64,000 nucleotides of DNA from Thereva unica (GCA_949987705.1 OX465281.1:106690266-106754265); one strand, 5' to 3'. Numbered from the stretch's first letter, positions 10,808-21,508 are shown. Notes: generated from the letters alone by a model not told the origin. A program made the numbers and translations.

Positions 10808-11650
10808 TTGGAGCAAATACTGCCTACTAATACTTTGGAGCGGATACTGCTATCACAACTTGTAAATTCAGACTGCTTCACAGAACTAACCTTTCAACCG
10901 TTCAAAATTGAGTCTGGAGTTCCCCGAGGCTCCATTTTAGGCCCCAAGCTTTTCAATATACATATTTATACACGACTTCCCCAACATGATTCCCCTTTTT
11001 AACACAACTTGCATATAATACGCTGATGATGCACTTGTTTGGAATACAAGTCTCACCTATTAAAACTACAGAAGAACTCCAAACACACGTCAACAAAATA
11101 ATAGATAACCAAGATAAATGGAACGTAGAAATTAATCAGGGAAAAGTTTAATAACCTGCTTCAGGAATCTTTCAATGGAGAATAATCATTAATGGTCACA
11201 CAATTATTTGATGAAGTACTTGGGAGTGCAGATGCATCACAGAATCATGTGGAACCCACACGTAAGACTCAAACTGATAAACGCCCGTATAATAGTAACT
11301 AGCCTAAGGCCGTTAATGAAATCTAGGACGCATCAACAGAAACTAAAAACTTGCGCTATAAATCAATAGTACGACCAGTACAATATCCATAAAGGGGCAA
11401 ATAAGTTGCAGTTGTTGGAAAGGAAAATACTTAGGAACTGTACCTTCCTCTATATTGTAGCGGAAAATGAGCGAAAATTATACCAATCCTGATATACATG
11501 TTCCAGCTAATGCAAAATAGACTTCGCAATCATGCCCCCGAATGAATTGGTAAGAAAAATAGCTAGGGAAGGCATTATCAAAGCAGCAGAGTTACCAAGC
11601 AAATACACGCCAAACGAAATATAAATGAATAAATAGTAAACTTGAAGCAC
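10808..11650 (+). pseudogene. Jockey-type LINE reverse transcriptase, decayed
   Basis: Ordered RT blocks in shifting frames: FKIESGVPRGSILGPKLFNI at about 10900-10960, YADDALVW (the catalytic YxDD box) at about 11018-11042, and YLGVQMHHRIMWNPHV at about 11215-11265. The palm domain is thus recognisable, but several frameshifts and stops separate the blocks. Confidence 0.7.
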
Positions 11651-11700
11651 CCAAAAACATCAGCCTATGGGACCCAGGTAGGCTATCATATCAACTACTT

Positions 11701-12186
11701 GGGGTCTGTTCAAGATTTCTGCTATAGCAGCTTTTAGCAGCTATTGTCATGCTTTTCCTGTTCAAAACAGCAAAAAAGCTGCTAACGAAGCTGCTATTTT
11801 TGTGTTCAAGATTCGAGAAAAGCTGCTAATGTAGCTGCTTTTTGTTGCTCGCAGTTTCGACTGCAGCTACGTAAATCATACATGTGTATGTAAATGTCAT
11901 TGGTCGTTTTGCCAAAATGACTGACTCGAGTGAGGTTTTGTTTACATTAATACATATTAAATAATAAATTTAGGGATTGCAACTGCACGGCCAGGCCTTT
12001 TTCTAATTGTAGGGAGAGGAATAGTTGACTGCAAGAAATACTCATACACATACATTAACACCAAGCTATGCTAGCAGCTTTTTTGCGTTCAAGATATCAT
12101 AGCAACTTTTTCTTGCTTTGCTGTAATTTGACAGTTTAAAAATTCTGCTACTAAAGCTGCTATAGCAGAAATCTTGAACAGACCCC
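11701..12186. mobile_element. 486-bp MITE with GCAGCT-rich ends
   Basis: GGGGTCTGTTCAAGATTTCT at 11701 continues as an inverted repeat of about 32 bp with the right end (complement ending at 12186). The ends contain self-complementary AGCAGCTT/AAGCTGCT words that recur internally. It has no coding capacity, and the target duplication is unclear. Confidence 0.8.
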
Positions 12187-12215
12187 TGGTGTCCCATAGA
12201 AAATAGTTTAATAGC

Positions 12216-13158
12216 AGGCTGGAGATATTTCCTTGTCTACTTTTGGCCGTGTTTTTTTAATGAACTGGCTGGTTCTTCGCCATACAAAACCGAAAACCCA
12301 AGTTTTATCGGGGTCTATCTGGGTCTCTATCGAGGTTACTGGGAAATTTTAAAATTTCCCTGTTTTCCAAAATGCGGCTAACTTAATGCCGCACGAGAAA
12401 TGTCATTTAATTTTTGTAAATAATTGCGTTAGATTAATAATAGGATACAAATTTGTAAGTATTAGGACGATAAAGTTTTATCAAAACTAATTTAATACAT
12501 TTTACAGAAAGGGAAGAACTAAAGAGGCTTACAAATCAGTTATGATCAGTCACAGGATGTAAGCTTTGTGGGATAAGTTGGTGTAAATTAAAATGTATAC
12601 TTTCGCTAGTTTTTTCACCAAAGAACAATAAATTTATTTAAATTATAGCGCATTTTTGCTTCTATCCACCTTTCTTTCAATGTATTTTTGTGGAATCACT
12701 TCGATGTCCAATCAATTATCTCACATCGAAATGATTGCAGAATCTAAATTTATTCCCAAAACTAGCCGCGACTGAAACTCATCTTCTCTATGTCAAATCA
12801 TATATGTACAAGCTCTTATTCGGCTGATATTGGCATATAACAAGCATTTACAGATAATTTTCTCCTGAGGCAGGAGCTTCAAATTAAAGCACTTTAAGGC
12901 CACGTTTGAGATTCCATATTTTAATTGTTTTAGATCACTAGAAACGTGAAACGTACATATCTCCTTTGCCCTAGACGATATCCTATTTTCAAAAAACTCA
13001 AAGTTGCAGTTGACAATTCAGCTATTTTTCATAAATAACCTGAAGATAGATTCAGTTGGGATTTTGCAAAATTTCCTTTGCCGTTTTTTTAATGAACTCA
13101 AAACCCAGTTCATTAAAAAAACACGGCCTTTAAGTAGGCGATGGAATATCTCCAGCCT
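12216..13158. mobile_element. 943-bp TIR element with about 54-bp imperfect TIRs
   Basis: AGGCTGGAGATATT (12216) matches the complement of 13145-13158, and the inner 23 bp (GCCGTGTTTTTTTAATGAAC on) match exactly with 13105-13127. No transposase remains inside. Confidence 0.7.
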
Positions 13159-14138
13159 TATATAAAGCGAACAATTAGATTTTAAGTTCAGTTGCAATTA
13201 GCAACTCATCCAATGTATATATACTGTAAATAAATTAGATTTACGGGAATATACATATTTTTAATATTTAGTGGCCAACCACTAAATATAGGTAGGCCAC
13301 TACAAGCCTACGGGCGAACTAGAAATTAAGTATACCAGTAAAATAGTTCTGACAAATGTAAGTCAGCGATACAAAAATAAAACCACAGCCAGTTTGGCGC
13401 AACCAATCTGTTTGTACCTAAAACACTACGAAACTTCCTATGCCCACGAAAATCCCAGCTGATGAATCGAACATGAAATTTATTTCCCTCCATAGCCTCG
13501 GCATAAAAACCCCCTCACCCAACGACATCGTGAGCCGGCATCAGCTACGAATTTCCATATGCCCATAATAATGATAATCCCAGTACGCATGAAGAATGGA
13601 AGTTGAAATGCTTGCCCTCCATTGCCTCCACCCCTTCGCCCATATCCTCCTTGCTAAGCCTTCTGTGTTGCGTTGCGTTGCGAATTCGTCAAAATTCACT
13701 CTCATAATATTTTTCAAAACGCGCTTAAAGAAGTATAACTTCAATTGTATTTTATTTCTTCATTTGCTCATGTCTTCTGTTATAATCTAAAATAGGAATG
13801 AAGCAGGGAATAGGTAGTAAGAATCATAATATTTTAATTCAATCATAGTATAATGAATATTGTGAAAGTAATGCAGTACAGTGCATAAAAAGAAAAACTG
13901 TGTTTCTCTGTGTTTAAAGTAGCTGAAGCTTGAAAACCTGACGGAAATTTTGTAAGTACCTATCGCCCAATGGAACGCAGCTAGTTTAAGTTGTAATACT
14001 TTCATGTATGCTGCTTTTAATCACTTTGTAGCTAACTGTCGATATTAACAGTTCGGAATTCTTATTCCCTAATGTAGTTGTGATCTCGCTCCAAAATAGA
14101 ACGAGATGAAAATACGAGTTATTACATATATAGCCAAA
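13159..14138. other. Intergenic with one perfect hairpin
   Basis: At 13264-13289 an 11-bp perfect stem (ATATTTAGTGG) closes on a 4-nt loop. The rest shows no gene. A 64-codon frame at 13596 has no recognisable motif. Confidence 0.4.
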
Positions 14139-14140
14139 TA

Positions 14141-15195
14141 CACTAGGGAGCACTTGATTACCCTTACATGAAATTTCGATGTAAAACTTGCTGCAGCAAG
14201 CCTATTCCTGCGAAATTTTTGTTAAATATTTCTGGTCCGTTTTTCAAAATTCCTAGTAATCAAAATTATTCAAAGAACTAAAAGTAACGAGAAATTCCAA
14301 TTTTTGAATATTATGTGAAAAAATTTAATCTGGATGGTCCTGACGAGATAGGAACAAACAGCTCAGATTTTCACATATCGTAGAAATAATGTTGAAACCC
14401 GTCAGGACCATCCAGATTAAATTTTTTCTCGTCCGAACAAATCACGTGTTCCCACTCACTCCTCCAACTTAGATAATTTCTACAAAACCTTAATCTGGCA
14501 TCCCTATGACGTTCAAGCAAGAGCGGTTTTTTTGTAGTTTTTTGCGGCGAATATTTGGGGATTGCTTAATTACCCTCCGAACCGTCCAAACACTTGCTGA
14601 AACTCCGGCTTTTTCCTTTATATTTCGAGCGGTTTACGTGGAGTTGGACGCTTCACGTAAAATTGACCTACGCTACCGCTCGGTTGTCGCCGTTGCTGTG
14701 CGGCCTTTTCTATTTTGCCCATAATTTTCGGGGTCTTTCAAAAAGTTGTTAATAGTCCACGAATTTCGTCCAATTTTCCTCGCGATTTCCCTGTTTGAAT
14801 AATTCTCTTGCTTGAATGCAAGAATTTTGCCCATTTCTTCTTGGGATAGAGTTTTCCCGCGACCCATATTTTCAAACTGACACGCAAAACACTTAAAAAC
14901 ACTATTTGAAAGAAGTAAAAGTTTAATTAAATACAAATTCCTTAGTTTCACTGCACTTTTATGCTAATAATAACAGAAAGAAACTGATGAGGGTAATCAA
15001 GTGCTCCTCTTGCAAAACACATAATATTCGAAAATTGGAATTTCCCGTTACTTTTAGTTCTTTGAATTATTTTGATTACTAGGAATTTTCAAATAACGGA
15101 CCAGAAATATTTAACAACAATTTCGCAGGAATAGGCTTGCTGCAGCAAGTTTTACATCGAAATTTCATGTGAGGGTAATCAAGTGCTCCCTAGTG
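14141..15195 (-). mobile_element. Tc3-like transposon relic with 178-bp TIRs
   Basis: Ends CACTAGGGAGCACTTGATTA (14141) and the complement at 15195 are flanked by TA (14139-14140, 15196-15197). The inverted repeats run about 178 bp each (14141-14318 and 15018-15195). Tc3-type elements have long TIRs, and the internal gene agrees. The element is shorter than a complete one and has been rearranged at its left side. Confidence 0.9.
14400..14867 (-). pseudogene. Tc3-like transposase, N-terminal half
   Basis: From the ATG at 14867 it reads MGRGKTLSQEEMGKILAF, REIARKIGR and INNFLKDPENYG: the bipartite helix-turn-helix of Tc3-type transposases. After a frameshift near 14680, the minus strand continues to LLERHRDARLRF and VICSDEKKFNLDGPDG, which carries the first catalytic Asp. 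The gene then breaks: at 14318-14345 an inverted copy of the DNA encoding that catalytic segment follows. The remaining DE residues and the C-terminus are gone. Confidence 0.8.
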
Positions 15196-15197
15196 TA

Positions 15198-15768
15198 TAT
15201 ATTACCAAAAAAACCTTTTAGTATTAATTGACAACAAACAACAAACATTTCGCTGGTTTTACAAAAACTTAATCTTTAATAATTAATACACAATCTTAAT
15301 TTTTTAAATAACCGACTCCTCATTTTTACTTTGCGCCATCTATGTACAAATTTAAATAAATTGTAAATATTTTCCTGCTAGTTTGGTACAAGTTGTTTAT
15401 ATGGCATCATTGCAAATGAGTGAGAAGACAACTTCCGTTCAACTGTTCTTGATTTCGTTTCAGTTTCAGAATTCACTCGTCCTGCTCGTATCATTTCAAA
15501 ATCTCCAGAACGAGAGCAAGGAAGTTTCACTTAAAAAAAATAAATATAAAAGAAAAATTATATCAAAATATAAAAAAAGGAAAAATTTTATAATCACGAC
15601 GCATACAAAGCTCCTTGGCGTTGGCTGGTTGTTCCAAATTTCCTATTATGCTTCTTTTGTGGAGGCTGGGTTGACGGCGTCGTTTAGGTCGAGCGCTAAC
15701 ACAAATAATTTAGGAGGCTAATTTTTCCGCAACTGCACATATGCTTGGCCTCGACGAGAGATCTACAG
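15198..15768. other. Intergenic, no gene seen
   Basis: An open frame at 15383-15721 lacks recognisable motifs and has low-complexity Lys-rich sequence. I do not call it a gene. Confidence 0.4.
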
Positions 15769-15770
15769 TA

Positions 15771-15987
15771 CACAGCCAGAAGTGCTTAAGTGCAAAATAT
15801 GTGTTTACAGAAAATCGCCCTCAAAGATTTTTTTAGATACAGAAATCTTCACAAAAGCACTTTCGCCGATCGGATAACTCAGCAACCACAGCTCAGTTTA
15901 AGGCAAGAATTATAACAATGATTAAGAAAATACTGAATACAAAAATGCAATAAACTCAAAATCGTCAAAATTGCACTTCTGGCTGTG
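15771..15987. mobile_element. 217-bp mariner/Tc1-type MITE
   Basis: CACAGCCAGAAGTGC at 15771 and its complement ending at 15987 are inverted ends. TA flanks both (15769-15770, 15988-15989). The interior is non-coding. Confidence 0.85.
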
Positions 15988-16097
15988 TACTGTGGTGATG
16001 GCAATGGAAACGAGATTCCTTATTTGGAGTTTACGTGCAGTCTGGTGGATGTCGTTGTTTTTTCTCGACAAGCTTTCGTTTATATGAATCACACTGG

Positions 16098-16585
16098 CTG
16101 TGTTCCGTAATATACTAGGAGCACTGTGTCAGTATTACCAGTGGTAGTTTTATCGTTCCGTTTTCACCGAACCAATGCCCTGTCTCAGTGCTCTAGGAAC
16201 ATTCAAGGCGTCATGAAGCTACGCCATTTGACTACTGCGATTACTGCTCTGAAAGAGGTAATGTGCTCACTAGTTTTAACAAGGGACAGATATTAAATTT
16301 TTGAAACTCTACATGTTTGACACTGAATGGCAAAAAATCAATTAGCTTTAGTTCACAGTGACTCTGTCAATATAAGAAATGAAAAGCACAATAAAACTGA
16401 AAAAATTACAACACATTTCTACTTTAAAAATGTAAACTATAAAAGCGAAGCCAGTATACTACGCACCCGTTCCCACATTCAAAATGTACTTCTTAGTCAA
16501 GTATAATTTTTAAACGAAACGTGTTTCCCAGTGCACTGGCATGACGTCAAAAATCGCAGTGCTCCCAGTATATTACGGGACACAC
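16098..16585. mobile_element. About 488-bp TIR element
   Basis: TGTGTTCCGTAATATACTAG near 16098 pairs with the complement of 16557-16585 over about 28 bp with two mismatches. No transposase is present. The flanks do not show a clear duplication. Confidence 0.7.
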
Positions 16586-16847
16586 CCGCTGTCAGCGGCA
16601 AACCCCAAGTTCAAATTTTTCAATGCAATAGGTCCGTGCTGATCTGAAATCTGCCTCGGCTTATCGTTGTCAGTGGTAGGAATACCTCAAACCAAGATAA
16701 ATAGAAACTAAGGTATGGGACAAAAATTTTGACAGTTGATAATGACGTCACATTGTTCAGTATTCAGTAGAAGAAATGTAAAATTTTCACATACATAACT
16801 CAACAAAATTTTAAAATTGAATTTAAAAGTGAATAAAAATAATACTA

Positions 16848-17752
16848 CAGCCTTGGCCAAAAGTATTAAGCCACCTACTGAATGTCAGGTTTCTTAAGCA
16901 AATGAAATGTGGGAATGAAATTGAGTTACACATATTTATAAGTAAGTATTAAATATCAAATTTATTAATATTTTGTAGCCCCCCCCTTGCCCTTATTACA
17001 GCATCTATTCTGTTTGGTAAACTACAAACTAATTTTTTACAATCTTCTGCGGTAATTTTGTTCCATTCTTTTTGATATTCTTTTTGGACAGCCATGGCTT
17101 TTCCTCGCCTTGCACCCTTTTAGGCCAGCTTCCAAAAGTCTTCTTCTGACAGTCCTTGCCGATATTTGTCGTCCTGTGACCTCCGATGCCTCAGCAGCCA
17201 ACTCAGATGAGGTTTTTTTCCGACATCTTAGACTGGATCGAATTAAATTTCGATCCTCACGTAACGAAGTCACTTTTTTTCTGCCCGATTTTGGCCTGTT
17301 TTCATGAGAACCAGTAACCGCAAAACGTTTGAGAGTGTGCTCAACAGCGCCACGTGAACACTTTACGATTCTCGCAATCTCCCTCTGCGATTTACCTTCC
17401 TCGTGCAAAAACTGGATCCTGCTCCTCTGAAGCAATGTCAACTCACTTGTTTTCGGCATTTTTTACTTTTCAACTACTCTATTCAACACTTCACTGACAA
17501 CTAACCACGTTTTAAAATTAACCAGGGAAGTTAAGGCTTTTAAACTGTAGTTGATGCATTTATTGAGAAATCCTTAATTACCCTTTACGGCTAATTGGTT
17601 ACCTGGAATCGTTTTCCGAGTAATTTTTATTACTTAATTTTGGCTAAACACCTGCGACGGAAGCAATAAAAGTAAAAAACCGGGTATTTTTGTCCTTAGT
17701 TTTCACAGAATTATAAAAAATTAGGGTGGCTTAATACTTTTGGCCAAGGCTG
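16848..17752 (-). mobile_element. Tc1-family transposon, internally deleted (905 bp)
   Basis: Perfect ends CAGCCTTGGCCAAAAGTATT (16848) and the complement ending at 17752 are flanked by TA on both sides. It sits inside the P-like element at 16693-18077, so it came later. Confidence 0.9.
17000..17459 (-). pseudogene. Tc1 transposase with catalytic core deleted
   Basis: The ATG at 17459 opens MPKTSELTLLQRSRIQFLHE with REIARIVKCSRGAV, the two helix-turn-helix units of Tc1 transposases, to about residue 120 (RTVRRRLLEAGLKG). The frame then shifts and joins directly to the family's C-terminal end (KEWNKI, CKKLVCSLPNRIDAVI), visible to about 17000. About 180 residues including all three catalytic acids are missing at the joint near 17100. 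Confidence 0.85.
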
Positions 17753-18086
17753 TATATATTATGTTATGGTTTTATTTAATTTCTTCTACTTGTTTTGTTC
17801 TTTCTCGTACTGTAAAACGTTTCGCACGGGGGTTTAAAACATATTCTTTTTCACTTAAATTTCTTATAGGTATGGCACCTTTTTTAAGCCGTCGTTTTAA
17901 AAGCGGTACTTTTAGTAGGATGTGTACTCTAACATCCAATCATTTTCGCTAAAATAGTGTGAACACGAGCATTGTTTATATTACAATTTCAAGTCAACTG
18001 AACATTGTGACGTAACTAAATTGTAAGGTTAGGGCTGATCTGTTCGTTGTCCCATACCTTAGTTTATATTTATCTTGACCTCAAAC

Positions 18087-18640
18087 TACCACATCTTTGA
18101 GCCTGAATTTAGAAAAATTTGTAAAACTACGGATAAATTTTTGAAATAATTAGGGAGCTTTGCGACACGTCTATTCGTTAAGCATCTCAGCACTCACGTG
18201 AACTGTCATCGTAAGCGAGCGGCTTGGTTCACTACAATCGAGCTCATACTTTTAGGATTTGACAATCCTTCGATTGATTGATGACAACTGGACTAGGGTT
18301 CATGCAATCCCGGGTTTCCCCAAACAAACAAAACAAGATCTGTATTTGCCGATAAAAATATTTATGTTTTACAAAACTCTTAACAATTTTAAAAACATTT
18401 CTGTCGGAGACTAGTGTTTTTAAAAACAAAGCAGTAACTATCTCGAATGGATACTTCAAAACAAACAAAAATTTTAAACACAAAACTGCTTTTGAAACTG
18501 CCGGATGGAAATCCGACGTAAGAAACAATTTAACGGATATAATCCTTTGGTTTTAGATTAACAGTTGATTCTTTATTTCACATTTTTTAAATAAAATAAT
18601 GCTTAATATATGCTAACTTATTCCTTATTTAATTTTTCAG
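18087..18640 (+). other. Last part of the intron before the RpL19 exon
   Basis: No exon is visible here. The stretch ends in a normal acceptor (TTTAATTTTTCAG at 18628-18640). The codons expected before the exon (about 38, including the start) are not found here nor, by eye, in the window upstream. Confidence 0.6.
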
Positions 18641-19146
18641 GCCAGAATATTCGAAAATTAATCAAGGATGGTTTGATTATTAAGAAACCGGTAGTCGTTC
18701 ATTCACGTTACCGCGTCCGCAAGAACACTGAAGCTAGGCGTAAAGGCCGCCATTGTGGTTTCGGCAAAAGGAAGGGCACTGCAAATGCTCGTATGCCCAC
18801 AAAATATCTGTGGATGCAACGAATGCGCGTTCTGAGGCGGTTACTGAAAAAATACAGAGATAATAAAAAAATTGATCGCCATTTATATCATGATTTGTAC
18901 ATGAAGTGCAAGGGTAATGTTTTTAAAAATAAGCGTGTTCTTATGGAATATATTCATAAAAAGAAAGCTGAAAAACAACGCAGTAAAATGTTGGCAGATC
19001 AAGCAGAAGCCAGAAGGCAGAAGGTACGCGAAGCTCGAAAGCGCCGTGAAGAACGTATTGCAAATAAAAAACAAGAACTCCTACTAACACAAGCAAAAGA
19101 GGATGAAATGGCGGCACAAACAGCAACAGGATTTAGTAAAAAATAA
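18641..19146 (+). CDS. RpL19: Ribosomal protein L19 (eL19), last coding exon
   Basis: The exon encodes the last ~167 residues of eL19, a basic protein of the 60S ribosomal subunit. It opens at [20 protein letters not shown] and continues through [40 protein letters not shown] and the long basic C-terminal helix ([20 protein letters not shown]) to the stop at 19144-19146. The frame is intact. The exon starts in phase 1: its first two bases GC complete the Arg codon before Gln, as expected. The preserved acceptor and poly(A) signals argue against a processed copy. The N-terminal ~38 codons lie outside the visible sequence. It is the only clear host gene in the window. Confidence 0.95.
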
Positions 19147-19166
19147 ACTGTTAGCAGCTTTGAAAG

Positions 19167-19218
19167 AATAAACGTGTTAAAAGCATTAGATTCTATTTAT
19201 TTTTAAGAGCCAAATAAA
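19167..19218 (+). promoter_or_regulatory. Poly(A) signals of RpL19
   Basis: AATAAA at 19167-19172 and at 19213-19218 lie 21 and 67 bases after the stop codon, giving the short 3' UTR normal for ribosomal protein genes. 19219-19432 holds nothing else recognisable. Confidence 0.7.
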
Positions 19219-19432
19219 CGGGATAGAACATCTTTGTCAAGCGCGGCCCTATAAAATCACTTCTTTTGTAGCATTTCTAAGATTGTATGCTATGAAACAT
19301 GTGTTTTTTAAAGAAACAAAAGGGAACTCACTAAATAATTTATGCAATTGTAGGATCCTTGTCCGTTTTTTGTCAAACATTCGAACGAATGTCAAATTGG
19401 AGTAGTAGTTATTCTTGATTGTAGGATTGTGT

Positions 19433-19830
19433 TTTTTATGTAGAAGACTAGAAGCTCTGGTAAAGCCCTTTATACTGACAATCTATTTTCTATAGACGTA
19501 TAGAGAGCAATGTCGAAAAGCAGCCCTAGTCGGGAAGGAAGGAAGGAACAACTACAACCTAGCCGGGATATTTTTATTCCGTTACAATCGAGAAACAACT
19601 CGCTGGATGTTATGACTCCTGAAATGAGTTGAATCTCGTCATCCAACCGGTGAAATGCCCTTTTTCATGGATAGGCGAAGAGAGGCTATGAGCAGGTATG
19701 TAAAGAGGGAAGAAGAAGGTTGGAAAGTTATGTAGGTGGGAAAGTGGAAAAGTCGAAAGACTGGCGCTGCCTGAACCCGGAATCTGGGATGGTAGCCAGA
19801 CGCCTTACTCCCTAGGGTACTGAAGCCCCG
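19433..19830 (-). mobile_element. tRNA-derived SINE, diverged copy (SINE-A)
   Basis: Same family as the copies at 21968, 47102 and 48472, in minus orientation: A-tail as a T run at 19433, tRNA-like head near 19770-19830. The B box is damaged (GAACCCGGAAT instead of GAACCCGGGAC), and several small deletions are present. It is the oldest-looking copy of the four. Confidence 0.8.
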
Positions 19831-19917
19831 TTGAGACCGTTAGTTCCCACAAAACTTCTAGATCGTGATCTTTGTGATCTATTTTATTATTGTCTCAGCC
19901 GCAATATGAGCAGACCT

Positions 19918-20163
19918 GGGGCCGGTTCGTGTATGTCGAAAACGAAAATTTTTTTTTCGTCTCGGGTTCGCGTAAGTCGAAAAAATTGACAATTTTCGTC
20001 TGAAGCCGGCGAAAGGCACTCGAAAGCTCTTGGGTTATCGAGTTTTTGCATTAGGACACGAACAATTTTCTTTCGACCTATGCGAGCGCTAAAATTTTCG
20101 TCGACAAAATTTTTCGACTTCAATTTCTTTTCGTTCGGTTATCGTCGTTCACGAACCGGTCCC
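19918..20163. mobile_element. 246-bp MITE-like element
   Basis: GGGGCCGGTTCGTG at 19918 and CACGAACCGGTCCC at 20150-20163 form inverted ends with one mismatch. The interior is rich in GTCGAAAA/TTTTCGAC words. No transposase is present. Confidence 0.7.
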
Positions 20164-20609
20164 TGTGTTTTTTAGGAAGGACACTTTTTTTAGGCATACA
20201 GTGACAGTCAAATGTGCAATCAGGGATCGACAGGTCGAAAATGTAAGTATATCTATATAAACAAAAGTCAATGTTTGTGGGTTTGTGTGTTTGTTCCTTA
20301 TGGACTCCTACACCTTTCAACCGACCGCCACAAAAATTTTACCATACGTGGTTGATACTATGAATAGTGTTTATGCGCTATCAGCTTTGCTTTACATACT
20401 CCCTAAAAGGGGTGGAAAGGGTTGGAATAGGTTGTATGGTAAATTTTTTTTGGTCAGGGGCCTACTGTGTATTCGGCTCAGAAAGTTTTGTTTTTCCGAA
20501 AATTACTTCGGATTGCAAAGTTAATTGGTACCATGTAAAATTTTCGGATCTGAACAAAGTGTTACCATTGATATTCGGATTTGAAATCTGAATTTGGTTG
20601 TCAAATCTA
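20164..20609. other. Intergenic, no gene seen
   Basis: 20255-20310 (ACAAAAGTCAATGTTTGTGG and following) resembles a low-complexity TGTTTG repeat common in insect elements. The short overlapping frames around 20285-20590 have no recognisable motif. Confidence 0.35.
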
Positions 20610-21228
20610 TAAATTCCCGTGGCCCTTGCTGTTATTTATAAATCCTACATTCGGCCTCTTCTCGAATATAATTCCCTCGTTTGGGGCGGCGCCCCAATAA
20701 CCACCTTGGCATGGTTAGATAAGGTGCAAAAAAGGGCACTCAAGTTAATTGATGACGACACCGCTTGCCCCACCATCGACCCCTTGAGCCACCGTAGGAA
20801 TGTAGCAGCACTGACAAAATTGTATCGCTACTATCATAGTGACTGTTCCTACGAGTTAAACGCTCTCCTGCCTCCACGGCAATCTTATACCCGCAACACC
20901 AGATTAGCCCACTCGTCTCATTCCCTTCACCAGCAACTACCCCTTTCACGCACTCAACAAGATATGAATTTGTTTGTTAATAGAACAACTCGACAGTGGA
21001 ATAATCTCTCGCAGTCAGTTTTTCCGAGCTCCTACAACATCCAAGAGTTCAAAGGCAGGGTTCATCACCACCTTCTTCAATACGCCCTGTACCTTTTAAC
21101 GCTTAACCTATACCCTCCTCCGTACTAAGCTTACTGCTAGACATTCCACCATGACGTGACAAATGACATACGGACTAGTAGTACAAAGGGTGACTCCTGA
21201 GCTTAGCACGCCACATAAAAAAATGGCA
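20610..21228 (+). pseudogene. Jockey/CR1 (Daphne-like) LINE 3' end
   Basis: The frame starting near 20619 encodes the RT thumb/C-terminus: SYIRPLLEYNSLVWGG, KVQKRALKLIDD, PLSHRRNVAALTKLYRYYH, then TRQWNNLSQSVFPSSYN and GRVHHHLLQ. It ends at 21128, followed by about 100 bp of 3' UTR to CACATAAAAAAA at 21228. The element is truncated at its 5' side, so endonuclease and RT palm are missing. The remaining frame is intact. Its UTR matches 6703-6800, and its last 70 bp resemble the SINE tail. Confidence 0.8.
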
Positions 21229-21494
21229 GAAAGAAGAAAAATTCAAAATGGCGGACTAATTTTGGCAATTGTGTTCCGATTTGTTAAATTATAGCTGATA
21301 GTGGAGCTACACATCTAAACACCCCTTAATATATATTGGAACTGACGCTAACTTCAGATAGACCTTTGTTAATTTCACAACGCTCTGCAAGCGGGAATAA
21401 CCTTTTGTTTTAACCTCAAATCAAGCTAACCCTTTATATTTCTTTTGCTTCATTCTTAATAAATACATTATTAATAAAAGACTCTGTTTTATCA
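21229..21494 (+). repeat. Probable copia-type 5' LTR (start not set)
   Basis: The stretch ends in TTTTATCA directly before a copia-type primer-binding site, so at least its right end is an LTR end (CA at 21493-21494). It contains AATAAATAC and AATAAAAG near 21459-21480. No matching 3' LTR exists in the window, so the start cannot be fixed. Confidence 0.5.
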
Positions 21495-21508
21495 GGTTAT
21501 GGGCCCAG
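21495..21508 (+). promoter_or_regulatory. Primer-binding site, initiator-tRNA-Met half
   Basis: GGTTATGGGCCCAG matches the site by which copia-type elements prime from an internal fragment of initiator tRNA-Met. It follows the LTR end with no gap. Confidence 0.75.

Larger units (their letters stand above)
16693..18077. mobile_element. P-element-like non-autonomous transposon carrying a Tc1
   Basis: The ends are 31-bp inverted repeats with one mismatch, starting CAAGATAAATAGAAACTAAG at 16693. ACCTCAAAC occurs directly outside both ends (16684-16692, 18078-18086), so the target duplication is 8-9 bp. A 31-bp TIR beginning CA and an 8-bp duplication are the hallmarks of the P superfamily, and the TIR has similar spacing of AAGGT. 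Without the Tc1 inside, the element is only about 480 bp and codes for no transposase. Confidence 0.7.

Noticed and set aside
13264..13289. Helitron 3' hairpin
   Set aside because: A perfect stem is present, but no CTRR end follows within the usual distance and no Helitron 5' end is near.
15383..15721. 112-codon open frame
   Set aside because: Low-complexity, Lys-rich middle, no motif, and lies in TE-rich intergenic DNA.
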